A stretch of DNA of 31,052 nucleotides from an uncultured Veillonella sp. (lineage in GTDB: Bacteria > Bacillota > Negativicutes > Veillonellales > Veillonellaceae), in contig CAKPXN010000019.1 of the NCBI GenBank assembly GCA_934202095.1, positions 1 through 31,052 of the forward strand, read 5' to 3'. How positions within the stretch are numbered: the first letter of the stretch is position 1; each line of letters opens with the position of its first letter. The position numbers and the translations under genes are program-made. A model generated the notes under the pieces. The model was given only the letters and a program-made list of their open reading frames with translations. It did no database searches and was not told the DNA's origin. Below, piece by piece: positions 23,987 through 30,983 of this stretch.

Positions 23987-25921
23987 TTAGAATTTTTGTG
24001 TATAACTCAATTCATAGGTGAATGGATCGCCCCAGTATTCATAATCACCATTTGTAATAACATTATGACGGTCTAACAAGTTGCGAGCGTCGAGACGAAG
24101 GGTAGCGTCCTTGTTGAAATGGTAACCTACGTACGCATTCCAAAGGGCGATGTTAGGGTTTAAGCCACCATCGCGGTTGCGCAAGCGTTTTGTAACAAAG
24201 CTAAAGGATGTACCGGCTTCCCACGTTGGGCTTTCATAGCGAATGCCTGTAGTAAATTGCAATTTAGGAGCCGCTTGTTTCCAATAACTTTCATTCATTT
24301 CCTTTTGTCTAGGATTCGAATAGGAACCGCTTACATTCCATTTGAGGCGGTCAGATAAGCGTCTGCCGTATTCAGCTTCGATGCCCACGTTGCGGAATTT
24401 ACCGCCATTTACGCGCACCAAAGGTCGACCGTTCGCATCCGGTTGCCATTGGAAGAAGTTTTTGAAGTCCATATAGAACACGTCAACCTTCCAGTCATCC
24501 TTCTTGTTGATGCGCTTGTACCCGATTTCGTAGTTCCAGCCTTCTTCTGGTTTAAGGTTTTTGCTGCTTACCGCTGTATACTGGCGGCTAACGCTGCGGA
24601 ATGTGTCACTCAAGCTAGGCATTGTGAAAGCTTTCCCTACGTTCACATACATGGAGGATTGTTTATTGATGGAGTGCAATAATTGGAATTGAGGCGTCAA
24701 TACATGTTGATCCTTGACTGGGTCATCGATTACGGTGTAACGCAAGCCCAAAATGGATGTCCATTTAGGGTTAATTTCATAAGAATAGCTACCATATACG
24801 GCATAGCTATTGCGTTTAGGATGAATATACACAGGTACCGCTGTTGCATGGTACGTTTCTTGCTTGCCTGTAACACCTGCGATTAAATAATCCTTCCCAT
24901 CTCTAAAATCCCATTCATGTTGTACATCGAACCCATATTGACGTGCTTGATAGCTCGTTTCTGTCGCCTTAGCTTGGGACGTATTGTGCACACGGCTCGT
25001 ACCGCGCATGGTGCGATCATTGTAGAACAATGTACCTGTAGTCCCTTTGTCCTTATAAATCAAGGATGCATTATTGCGATCATCCTTGTAATGATACGTT
25101 GTAGAATGTCTTGCTTGGTTAACCGAATTCGTTTCTGTACTGATTAAGCCAAAGGAAGATCTGCTTTCAGCGCGGTTAAAATTCAAAGTTACCTTATCTG
25201 AAAGCTTGCCGCTCATAAATAGCCCCAACGAATTGCCCTTATTGCGAGTACTATAGTAGTTGTATCCTTTAGTACCTGCATAATCGTAGCGAATCGGTGT
25301 GGATGGGTCCTGTGCGCCCCAATATTTTCTATCGATACCAACGATAAATTTATCTGTACCGTAAGACACATCAAAGCGTTTAGCCCCCTGATTGCCTACG
25401 GCAACCGTAGCAGAGCCCCCTTCTATAGATGGAGTCTTAGTAATAACATTAATAACGCCACCCAATGCTTCTGCACCATACAAGGTAGACGCTGCGCCTT
25501 TCACCACTTCGATGCGTTTGATGGCGCTCGTAGGAATGGAACCAAGCCCGCCCTTACCGTTGAGGTTCATAGGTACGCCGTTGACGAGAACAAGTGCGCC
25601 CCGATCAAGGCCGCGAATATTCGTACGGCTATCCATGCCACCAAAATCGGCACCGCCAGCACCATAGGAATTAATTGTCACACCTGGTACAGTGGCCACC
25701 GCATCAAAGGCCGTAGTAGCACCACTATTTTTCAAATCCTCTGGCGTGATTACATTCATCGCTACAGGTGTATCTAAATCTAAAAGAGCTGTGCGATTAG
25801 CGGTTATGTTAATCACATTGGATGACTCTTGATTTGTATTAGTTGTTACATCAACTGCATAACCATTTACACTCATACTAAGTAACGCCATCATTGTGGC
25901 TGCATATACACGTTTGTTCAT
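23987..25921 (-). CDS. TonB-dependent outer-membrane receptor, paralogue B
   Basis: Three in-frame ATGs lie close together (25933, 25930 and 25921). I favour 25921 (644 residues), where AGGATGAT has normal spacing. The signal peptide ends SVNGYA. The TonB box is NVINITANR. Plug motifs are GATTAFDAVATVPGVTINSYG, LVLVNGVPMNLNGKGG and RIEVVKGAASTLYGAEALGGVINVITKTP; the barrel ends LSYTQKF. It is a tandem paralogue of the next gene, with many long identical blocks in the barrel (KDQHVLTPQFQL against KNQHVLTPQFQL). Differences concentrate in presumed extracellular loops, consistent with related but distinct ligands. Confidence 0.94.
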   Translation of the reverse strand: MNKRVYAATMMALLSMSVNGYAVDVTTNTNQESSNVINITANRTALLDLDTPVAMNVITPEDLKNSGATTAFDAVATVPGVTINSYGAGGADFGGMDSRTNIRGLDRGALVLVNGVPMNLNGKGGLGSIPTSAIKRIEVVKGAASTLYGAEALGGVINVITKTPSIEGGSATVAVGNQGAKRFDVSYGTDKFIVGIDRKYWGAQDPSTPIRYDYAGTKGYNYYSTRNKGNSLGLFMSGKLSDKVTLNFNRAESRSSFGLISTETNSVNQARHSTTYHYKDDRNNASLIYKDKGTTGTLFYNDRTMRGTSRVHNTSQAKATETSYQARQYGFDVQHEWDFRDGKDYLIAGVTGKQETYHATAVPVYIHPKRNSYAVYGSYSYEINPKWTSILGLRYTVIDDPVKDQHVLTPQFQLLHSINKQSSMYVNVGKAFTMPSLSDTFRSVSRQYTAVSSKNLKPEEGWNYEIGYKRINKKDDWKVDVFYMDFKNFFQWQPDANGRPLVRVNGGKFRNVGIEAEYGRRLSDRLKWNVSGSYSNPRQKEMNESYWKQAAPKLQFTTGIRYESPTWEAGTSFSFVTKRLRNRDGGLNPNIALWNAYVGYHFNKDATLRLDARNLLDRHNVITNGDYEYWGDPFTYELSYTQKF

Positions 25922-26008
25922 TTTGTTCATCATCCTATATTTTTTACTAAAAACTGTTTTAAATCTGTTAATTTATAGACCCAAAAGCCACAGTAAGCAA
26001 TTGGATTA

Positions 26009-26038
26009 TAGGGGATATGAACACTCTCATATCCCCTA
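26009..26038 (-). terminator. Perfect 12-bp hairpin between tonB and receptor B
   Basis: TAGGGGATATGA and TCATATCCCCTA pair perfectly around a 6-nt loop. It lies 55 bp after the tonB stop and about 90 bp before the receptor B start. On the minus strand it is followed by TAATCC, not a U-tract, so it could be an RNA-processing or stabilising structure, or a partial terminator that sets the ratio of energising complex to receptors. Confidence 0.6.
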
Positions 26039-26092
26039 CATAAGCCATAATTCATTTAATTCAATTCAGACTCATTTCAACTATATAAATCA

Positions 26093-26836
26093 CTATTCAA
26101 GTTCATATCGTATATAATAAACATCTGATTGAGGTTGGCCGGTTGTATTTGTAGCACCGCCTGATCTAGCAGCAAGTGCAAGTGCATCATTATCAAGAAG
26201 GCTAGAACCACTACTCCCCTCAATTTCAGCGCTTATATAGTTACCTTCACCATCAAAATAAACTCTAATGGTAACTGTCCCTGTAATACCACGCCGTACA
26301 GCTTGTGCTGGCATGACTTTATTGGCATTTAAACTAGCACGATAGCCAGAATCATCAAAGTATCCCGAACCTTCCGTATCACTAGTCCCAGGATTGCCGC
26401 CCTGTGTACCAGGTCCATCATCTGCTTTACCACCATTGCCGATAGGACCACCACCTGGACCTGGTGTATTACCATCACCAGGAGTGCCTACTGGATTATC
26501 ATTATTCCCATGTAGATCTACATTAGCCGCTTCATTACCACCTAAATATGGATTAAGGTCCTTCAAACCAGGTGTCGGTTTCCCTGATAAATCCGGCAAC
26601 ACACTACCTGACTTACCACCAGCAGCATTTTCTTTATCATCGGATACGATTTTTTCTTGCTCTTTCTTCTCCTGCTCTGGAGGTTCTGGCTGCACCATAT
26701 CGAGATTGATGACCAAATCTTTCTTTGGCGTTTCTGGCGGTTTTAAATGGCCGAACCAATCGCCTACAACACCCCAATATGCCAGATTGACCACCAATGC
26801 AGCTAGGAAAGGAATGCCATATCGTTTACTCACCAT
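26093..26836 (-). CDS. tonB: TonB energy-transducing protein
   Basis: A 247-residue protein. A single N-terminal membrane segment (IPFLAALVVNLAYWGVVGDW, about 8-27) is followed by a charged, proline-containing linker (PPETPKKDLVINLDM, PEPPEQEKKEQEK) and a glycine/proline/asparagine-rich spacer (about 95-160). The C-terminal domain, MPAQAVRRGITGTVTIRVYFDGEGN ... IEGSSGSSLLDNDALALA, has the TonB fold signature and would contact TonB boxes of the receptors. The Gly-rich spacer replaces the usual Pro-Glu/Pro-Lys rod of enteric TonB. It follows exbD by 4 bp. Confidence 0.93.
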   Translation of the reverse strand: MVSKRYGIPFLAALVVNLAYWGVVGDWFGHLKPPETPKKDLVINLDMVQPEPPEQEKKEQEKIVSDDKENAAGGKSGSVLPDLSGKPTPGLKDLNPYLGGNEAANVDLHGNNDNPVGTPGDGNTPGPGGGPIGNGGKADDGPGTQGGNPGTSDTEGSGYFDDSGYRASLNANKVMPAQAVRRGITGTVTIRVYFDGEGNYISAEIEGSSGSSLLDNDALALAARSGGATNTTGQPQSDVYYIRYELE

Positions 26837-26840
26837 AGGA

Positions 26841-27245
26841 TCACTTCCGTTCTGTCGCTACGCTGACAAATCGAGCACCACTCATCTTAAGATTATCCAA
26901 AATGCTAATAACATCCTTATACGCAATATCTTCAGACGCACGAACGATAAAGGCCTGTTGTGGTTCCTTCGCAACGATGCCTTGAATTTCATTGCCTAAA
27001 TCATCAGGCTTAATTTCACGTTCGTTCAAATACATCTTATGAGTGGCGGTTAAGGAAATCGTAATTGGTTCGATTGTTTTCGCCGTCGATGCAGATGCCT
27101 TTGGCAAATTGAGAGGAATTTGTTCCTCTGTATTCATATACAACGTACTCATCATGAAAAATACGAGCAAGAAAAATACGATATCGATCATAGGTATAAT
27201 CATGATGGTAGGTTCTTTTTGTATCCCTACTGAACTACGTTTCAT
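26841..27245 (-). CDS. exbD: ExbD/TolR-family proton-channel subunit
   Basis: A 134-residue protein. One N-terminal membrane segment (TIMIIPMIDIVFFLLVFFMM) carries the conserved proton-coupling Asp21, followed by a periplasmic domain ending VSVATERK. The residues PMIDIVFFLLVFFM are the hallmark of ExbD/TolR. Together with ExbB it uses the proton-motive force to energise TonB. Its start overlaps the exbB stop (ATGA), indicating translational coupling. Confidence 0.94.
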   Translation of the reverse strand: MKRSSVGIQKEPTIMIIPMIDIVFFLLVFFMMSTLYMNTEEQIPLNLPKASASTAKTIEPITISLTATHKMYLNEREIKPDDLGNEIQGIVAKEPQQAFIVRASEDIAYKDVISILDNLKMSGARFVSVATERK

Positions 27246-27853
27246 CGTTGACTCCTAATATATAAATCCAAGATAGAACCTAAGCGTTGTTCCAATTTTG
27301 CAATATCATAATTTACCTTACTTGTGCACCAGCTATGGATGGCTAATGCTACGATGGCTACTGAAAGCCCTGTTGCCGTTGCAATCAACGCTTCGGATAC
27401 ACCACCCGTAATAACGGTAGGGGCGCCGATATCGCCACCAACAGCTGCGAAGGAGCGAATCATACCAACTACAGTCCCCAATAGACCAAGCAATGGAGCC
27501 ATGGTAACCATCATGCTAAGCCAGTTAAGGCCTCGTTTTAAACGTTCGTCCATGTAGCCTACTACATCGTGAAGGCGGTTTTCCAAGCCTTCAAAGTTAT
27601 ATACGGAATCTACAATTGGTGTTACAAATTGACTAAGTGCATCATCATTATTCTTGATAGCTTGTTCTAATGCAGACCAATCATTTGCATTACGGCCTGA
27701 TTCAATGCTAGCCGACAATTGTTGAATTTCAGTGTCAATGCGGCGGTACATACGAATCCGCTCAAATAAAATCGTACATGCGGCCAACATAAATAAAACT
27801 AGCGGATACATGACTACGCCACCCGCATTAAAAAGATGAATTGCATACTCCAT
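27242..27853 (-). CDS. exbB: ExbB/TolQ-family proton-channel protein
   Basis: The ATG at 27853 (203 residues) has GAGGAGG upstream; an in-frame ATG at 27910 has no such site. Three membrane segments are visible: GGVVMYPLVLFMLAACTILFE (about 11-31), and a pair near MMVTMAPLLGLLGTVVGMIRSF and ALIATATGLSVAIVALAIH, which form the pore lined by conserved small and polar residues. It is the first gene of the exbB-exbD-tonB unit and probably of the whole import locus. The leader contains two inverted repeats (27923-27944 and 27992-28008) that could be operators. Confidence 0.94.
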   Translation of the reverse strand: MEYAIHLFNAGGVVMYPLVLFMLAACTILFERIRMYRRIDTEIQQLSASIESGRNANDWSALEQAIKNNDDALSQFVTPIVDSVYNFEGLENRLHDVVGYMDERLKRGLNWLSMMVTMAPLLGLLGTVVGMIRSFAAVGGDIGAPTVITGGVSEALIATATGLSVAIVALAIHSWCTSKVNYDIAKLEQRLGSILDLYIRSQR

Positions 27854-27922
27854 AATAACCTCCTCAAACTTATAATTATAAATTTGTACTCTACTACGTA
27901 TGAAACACATATGAAATCTGTA

Positions 27923-28008
27923 TTAATCGCTATATTACGATTAACACTAAGTTATTTTATTATTTCATAAACCAATACGTAGCACAACAAACCTATACCC
28001 TGTATAGG
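27923..28008 (-). promoter_or_regulatory. Two inverted repeats upstream of exbB, candidate operators
   Basis: CCTATAC-CCT-GTATAGG (27992-28008) is a perfect 17-bp palindrome. TTAATCG-8 nt-CGATTAA (27923-27944) is a second perfect inverted repeat closer to the gene. Neither matches the classical Fur box closely. Their place ahead of the first gene of the locus suggests regulator binding. No clear -35/-10 pair could be fixed. Confidence 0.42.
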
Positions 28009-28134
28009 TATACTAATTTGCTGAATTCAATCTCATAAATAGTAATTTTTCTATTCAATACATACATTTGTCTACCATATAAAAACAACAAAATTTCTCA
28101 GGCTAAAAATTATTCATCACCGCTCCACATATAT
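28009..28134. other. AT-rich remainder of the exbB upstream region
   Basis: I see no gene or strong motif here. It separates the exbB operators from the minus-strand terminator at 28135-28173. Confidence 0.5.
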
Positions 28135-28173
28135 AAAAAAGGCAGTCTATAGAAATATTTTCTATAGACTGCC
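28135..28173 (-). terminator. Strong intrinsic terminator, minus strand
   Basis: GGCAGTCTATAGAAA-TAT-TTTCTATAGACTGCC is a perfect 15-bp stem. On the minus strand it is followed directly by TTTTTT (28140-28135). The nearest upstream gene is the M48 protease ending at 28479, over 300 nt away, so it ends either a long 3' untranslated region or a separate short transcript. Confidence 0.88.
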
Positions 28174-28478
28174 TATGCAGATATTATCTAGATTATCAGC
28201 ACACTAAGAGGATAAATGTAGCCCCCTTGATAGGTACATATTTATTAGATTCATACATAATTATGAATATTATTCATACGTGCATAACCATTCGTTTAAA
28301 CCATCATATAGCACTATTGTATCGCCATATTACAGATGTGCACTGTACGTCCTATCTCTACAAAATAACAATACATACCAAAAGCTGCTACCAACTAAAC
28401 CGACAATACAAATTCTAAGTACAACCTAAGGCATCTCACTGTTGTATTATATTCTTATTTAAATGAGTTCTTATTCAA
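28174..28478. other. Gene-free stretch between the protease gene and the terminator
   Basis: No convincing protein gene is seen; a plus-strand frame at 28227-28418 has low-quality composition and no ribosome binding site. On the minus strand a TATAAT-like box occurs at 28451-28446, with no good -35. A transcript starting there would be about 300 nt and end at the strong terminator. Confidence 0.45.
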
Positions 28479-29612
28479 TTATTTCTTATTAGATTTTTTC
28501 TTACTTGGTTTTGCCGCTTGTTTCCCCTTCGCAGGACCGGCGGCTTTCACAAAGGAATTATTCAAATTCGTCGCCACCATAAGGGCCACGTCAGCATTCG
28601 GAGTCGTCACAATGTTTTGACCGGCCACAGTAACTGTAGGACCATTATAGGACGCACTACCTTGTTGAATTTGACCATTATGATACAAGCGAGCCAATTT
28701 ACCAGCCATGAAATAAGCCCGTTCTTCGCCTGTATAACGGCCACTATTGGCAGGGCTATAGATATTCACGCCATTCACAAATACCGCGCCATTATCAACC
28801 GTTACGTGATTACCAGAATAGGTGTACATACGGTCGATATTGTCCTTCACACGGCTGCTCGTCTTAGGGTGATTATTAGGGCTAAACACTTGGTTCAAAC
28901 CTTCGCGGTACAAATCGCCGTATTTATTGCGAAGCACAGCCATAGACGCAGCGGCACCGCCCACATTATATGGGGATTCGCTCAAGATCTTAAAGCCCAA
29001 TTCGTCAGCCGCCTTTTCTTGGCCCATTGTAAACACTTGGTTTTCCATATAATTACCAGCAATGTTGGACAAAATGGCCGCATTACCACCGCCACCAGCT
29101 GCAAGGCTCACTGCCGTAGATAAACCGACTTGTTTCTTAAGGCCATTGACGATGTCCTTGTGCTCGCCATGAGAAATTTCATGGGCCATAACATACGCAA
29201 GCTCATCGTCATCTAATAGATCCAAAGCGCCCTTGTTAACGGACATCACGCGCCCAACCGTAGCGAACGCATTGAAATCATCGCTAGGATTTGCGTATAC
29301 CACATACGAACGCTTCACGCTAGGCGAAGCCTCCAAGGTCTTCATAATACGTTGCACACGTGCTTGTGCCGCACTATCCTCTAAATAGCCCGTTTGCTTC
29401 TTTGCACGAGCCAAACTTTCCTCTTGGCCTTCCTTAGAATTATCCATTTTATTAAAAGCCGTGGCTACATATGCATATACTACTGCACCACCAAGTAACG
29501 TTTCCGCCGCACCTGCAGAAGCAGCCTCTACCGTTGTTGGTACCACCGCCACTGTTGTTAACGAAAGCCCCATCACTGCGGCTAATACCAAAGATTTAAA
29601 TTTCTTGTTCAT
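28479..29612 (-). CDS. M48-family metalloprotease, secreted
   Basis: A 377-residue protein. Residues 1-32 are a signal peptide (basic start, hydrophobic core, cleavage near VEAASA). The zinc motif HEISH is at 144-148, and the third ligand is likely Glu199 in QEKAADELGF, the Exxx(A)D pattern of M48/BepA/LoiP peptidases. A nucleotide-free periplasmic role in envelope protein quality control is the usual job of such proteins in diderms. After the catalytic domain (to about 275) come a short unknown domain and a lysine-rich tail (KGKQAAKPSKKKSNKK). It lies 37 bp after the CGGC-domain gene on the same strand, with AGAGGA before the ATG. Confidence 0.93.
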   Translation of the reverse strand: MNKKFKSLVLAAVMGLSLTTVAVVPTTVEAASAGAAETLLGGAVVYAYVATAFNKMDNSKEGQEESLARAKKQTGYLEDSAAQARVQRIMKTLEASPSVKRSYVVYANPSDDFNAFATVGRVMSVNKGALDLLDDDELAYVMAHEISHGEHKDIVNGLKKQVGLSTAVSLAAGGGGNAAILSNIAGNYMENQVFTMGQEKAADELGFKILSESPYNVGGAAASMAVLRNKYGDLYREGLNQVFSPNNHPKTSSRVKDNIDRMYTYSGNHVTVDNGAVFVNGVNIYSPANSGRYTGEERAYFMAGKLARLYHNGQIQQGSASYNGPTVTVAGQNIVTTPNADVALMVATNLNNSFVKAAGPAKGKQAAKPSKKKSNKK

Positions 29613-29649
29613 ATTCTATCCTCTCATGTCTCTCAAAATAAAGGCAGTC

Positions 29650-30009
29650 TTACTTAGCTTCACCAGCAAGCTCAATAGCTACCTTACCATCTTTAGATAC
29701 GGCACCACCATGAGTGTACCCAACAACATCAAATCCAGCTGCGGCGCATTGATAAGCTATGCTTTCATAATTGTCATTCTTACCACGCGTACACGTTGAA
29801 AGATGAATCGTAGTGACACCATTTTTCTTGAAAGAAGCCAGTTTCTTCTCCAAATCGCCACCGCTATGAGTAAAACCAACTAACTCAGTATCCTCATCCG
29901 CATAACGCTCAAAAGAATCCACTTTATTCATATATGCCTTAAGACAACCACCACAAGAACAACGTTGCATCGTGTCCTCGTTCACGAGAACCGCAATCTT
30001 CTTAGACAT
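29650..30009 (-). CDS. CGGC-domain protein (predicted metal-binding)
   Basis: A 119-residue protein matching the CGGC domain. The N-terminal MSKKIAVLVNEDTMQRCSCGGCLKAY carries the namesake cysteines (CSCGGC, residues about 17-22). STCTRGK and YQCAAAGFDVVGYTHGG supply further conserved cysteine and histidine positions. The domain has no established function; its Cys/His pattern suggests metal or redox chemistry. It precedes the M48 protease gene by 37 bp, so they are probably co-transcribed. Upstream are AAGGAGG, a perfect palindrome CATAATATTATG (30031-30042) and a TATAAT box (30051-30046). Confidence 0.88.
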   Translation of the reverse strand: MSKKIAVLVNEDTMQRCSCGGCLKAYMNKVDSFERYADEDTELVGFTHSGGDLEKKLASFKKNGVTTIHLSTCTRGKNDNYESIAYQCAAAGFDVVGYTHGGAVSKDGKVAIELAGEAK

Positions 30010-30030
30010 AAAACCTCCTTAGGTAACATA

Positions 30031-30051
30031 CATAATATTATGCATATTATA
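30031..30051 (-). promoter_or_regulatory. Promoter and palindrome of the CGGC-domain gene
   Basis: A perfect 12-bp palindrome CATAATATTATG (30031-30042) lies just downstream of a TATAAT box read on the minus strand (30051-30046). It is in a position to block initiation. The -35 element is unclear. An 11-bp part (CATAATATTAT) also occurs in the Phd/ParE promoter. Confidence 0.42.
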
Positions 30052-30169
30052 TCACACCGAATTGATAAAAATTATGAATACAGAGAATATAGAATATATA
30101 TCGCTAGAGTTTGTGCCCTTATACTTATTAAATTATTGAGCTACAAAATGTAAATCAAAAGAGTTATAG

Positions 30170-30212
30170 TTGAACTAATATATGCTATCGGTTTGAACCA
30201 ATATATGCTATC
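30170..30212 (+). promoter_or_regulatory. Tandem 20-bp direct repeats ahead of the HigB/HigA-type operon
   Basis: TTGAACTAATATATGCTATC (30170-30189) and TTGAACCAATATATGCTATC (30193-30212) differ at one base and have a 23-bp period. They lie just upstream of the toxin start (30234). Tandem identical sites near a type II toxin-antitoxin gene fit cooperative binding by the HTH antitoxin; each also contains a -35-like TTGAAC. Confidence 0.6.
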
Positions 30213-30233
30213 ATAAAGAGAGAAGGGTGATTA

Positions 30234-30620
30234 ATGGAAAAGCCGAAGTTTCTATCATTTAGAAGACCTAATGGTCACAATGAATTCGAGGAATTCATGG
30301 AATCACTTCCTATTAAGGATTTCCAAAAGTTACATGCCGTTATTACTTCTATCGAAGAGTTTGGTATATTAACCGCCATACAACAAGAATGGATTAAAAA
30401 ACTTAATTCAGAAATCTATGAGATACGTTCAAAAGTATCTACAAATATTCAGAGAGTCCTATATTTCCACGAAAGTAATAATAAATATATTATTACCCAC
30501 GGTTTTACGAAAAAAACACAAAAGACGCCAACCAGAGAAATCAATCATGCTATAACAATTAAGAAAGAATATGAAAAGGAGATACAAAATGCCACTCGAA
30601 AATATCCAAACAATATTTGA
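30234..30620 (+). CDS. HigB/Gp49-type RelE-superfamily toxin
   Basis: A 128-residue basic protein. The pattern is that of the phage-derived Gp49-like/HigB family: NEFEEFMESLPIKDFQKLHAVITSIEEFG, then WIKKLNSEIYEIRSKVSTNIQRVLYFHESNNKYIITHGFTKKTQKTP and an amphipathic C-terminal helix. The core IYEIR ... RVLYF ... HGFTKKTQKTP is highly typical. Such toxins usually cut mRNA on the ribosome. The toxin gene comes first, the HigBA order. It overlaps the antitoxin gene by 32 bp. Upstream are GGGTGATTA and two 20-bp direct repeats. Confidence 0.9.
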   Translation: MEKPKFLSFRRPNGHNEFEEFMESLPIKDFQKLHAVITSIEEFGILTAIQQEWIKKLNSEIYEIRSKVSTNIQRVLYFHESNNKYIITHGFTKKTQKTPTREINHAITIKKEYEKEIQNATRKYPNNI

Positions 30621-30864
30621 CAATAAGTTAAAAGATCCTCAATACAAAGAAGCTTATTTAAAAGAAAAAGCAATGTTAGCAAGTGCTGTTGCCATTACAA
30701 AAGCTAGGGAAGCAGCAGGACTCACACAACGTGAACTAGCAGAACGTTCTGGTGTTCCACAATCAACTATTGCCAGAATAGAACGTGGTTATAATACAAG
30801 TATTGATACACTTAGCAAAATCGCTTTTGCATTAAATAAGAGAGTAAAAATAAGTTTTATATAA
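30589..30864 (+). CDS. XRE-family HTH antitoxin (HigA-like)
   Basis: I chose the ATG at 30589 (91 residues), with AAAAGGAGATACAAA upstream; the ATG at 30571 precedes and would consume that site. Residues about 40-88 form the helix-turn-helix: AITKAREAAGLTQRELAERSGVPQSTIARIERG, with the recognition helix QSTIARIE, followed by SIDTLSKIAFALNKRVKISF. The N-terminal segment (FDNKLKDPQYKEAYLKEKAM) is likely to contact the toxin. It should neutralise the upstream toxin and repress the operon, perhaps through the tandem repeats at 30170-30212. Confidence 0.92.
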   Translation: MPLENIQTIFDNKLKDPQYKEAYLKEKAMLASAVAITKAREAAGLTQRELAERSGVPQSTIARIERGYNTSIDTLSKIAFALNKRVKISFI

Positions 30865-30868
30865 TAAT

Positions 30869-30901
30869 AATTTCCCCTATATTTATAATATAGGGGAAAT
30901 T
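30869..30901. terminator. Terminator of the HigB/HigA-type operon
   Basis: AATTTCCCCTATA and TATAGGGGAAATT pair over 13 bp around a 7-nt loop, followed by TCTATTTTA on the plus strand, 5 bp after the antitoxin stop. The A-rich left flank allows action in the other direction too. Confidence 0.8.
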
Positions 30902-30949
30902 TCTATTTTAAGGGGCCCTAGTCGGGCTCTACAGGTATAAATATATAAC

Positions 30950-30978
30950 AAAAAAGGCTAACCAATCGGTTAGCCTTT
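30950..30978 (-). terminator. Terminator of the rRNA operon
   Basis: On the minus strand AGGCTAACC-GATT-GGTTAGCCT is followed by TTTTTT (30955-30950), a few nucleotides after the 5S rRNA 3' end. Confidence 0.9.
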
Positions 30979-30983
30979 AGCTT

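Noticed and set aside
26394..26999. Plus-strand proline-rich open frame opposite tonB/exbD
   Set aside because: It is the complement of the glycine-rich TonB spacer; the repeat composition explains its length.
28227..28418. Plus-strand 63-codon frame in the gap after the protease
   Set aside because: No ribosome binding site and no recognisable domain; it lies in AT-rich non-coding DNA.
27854..28478. Cobalamin riboswitch upstream of the import locus
   Set aside because: I looked for the conserved B12-box type sequence on the minus strand and saw none; the remaining gaps inside the locus are too short for a full riboswitch.
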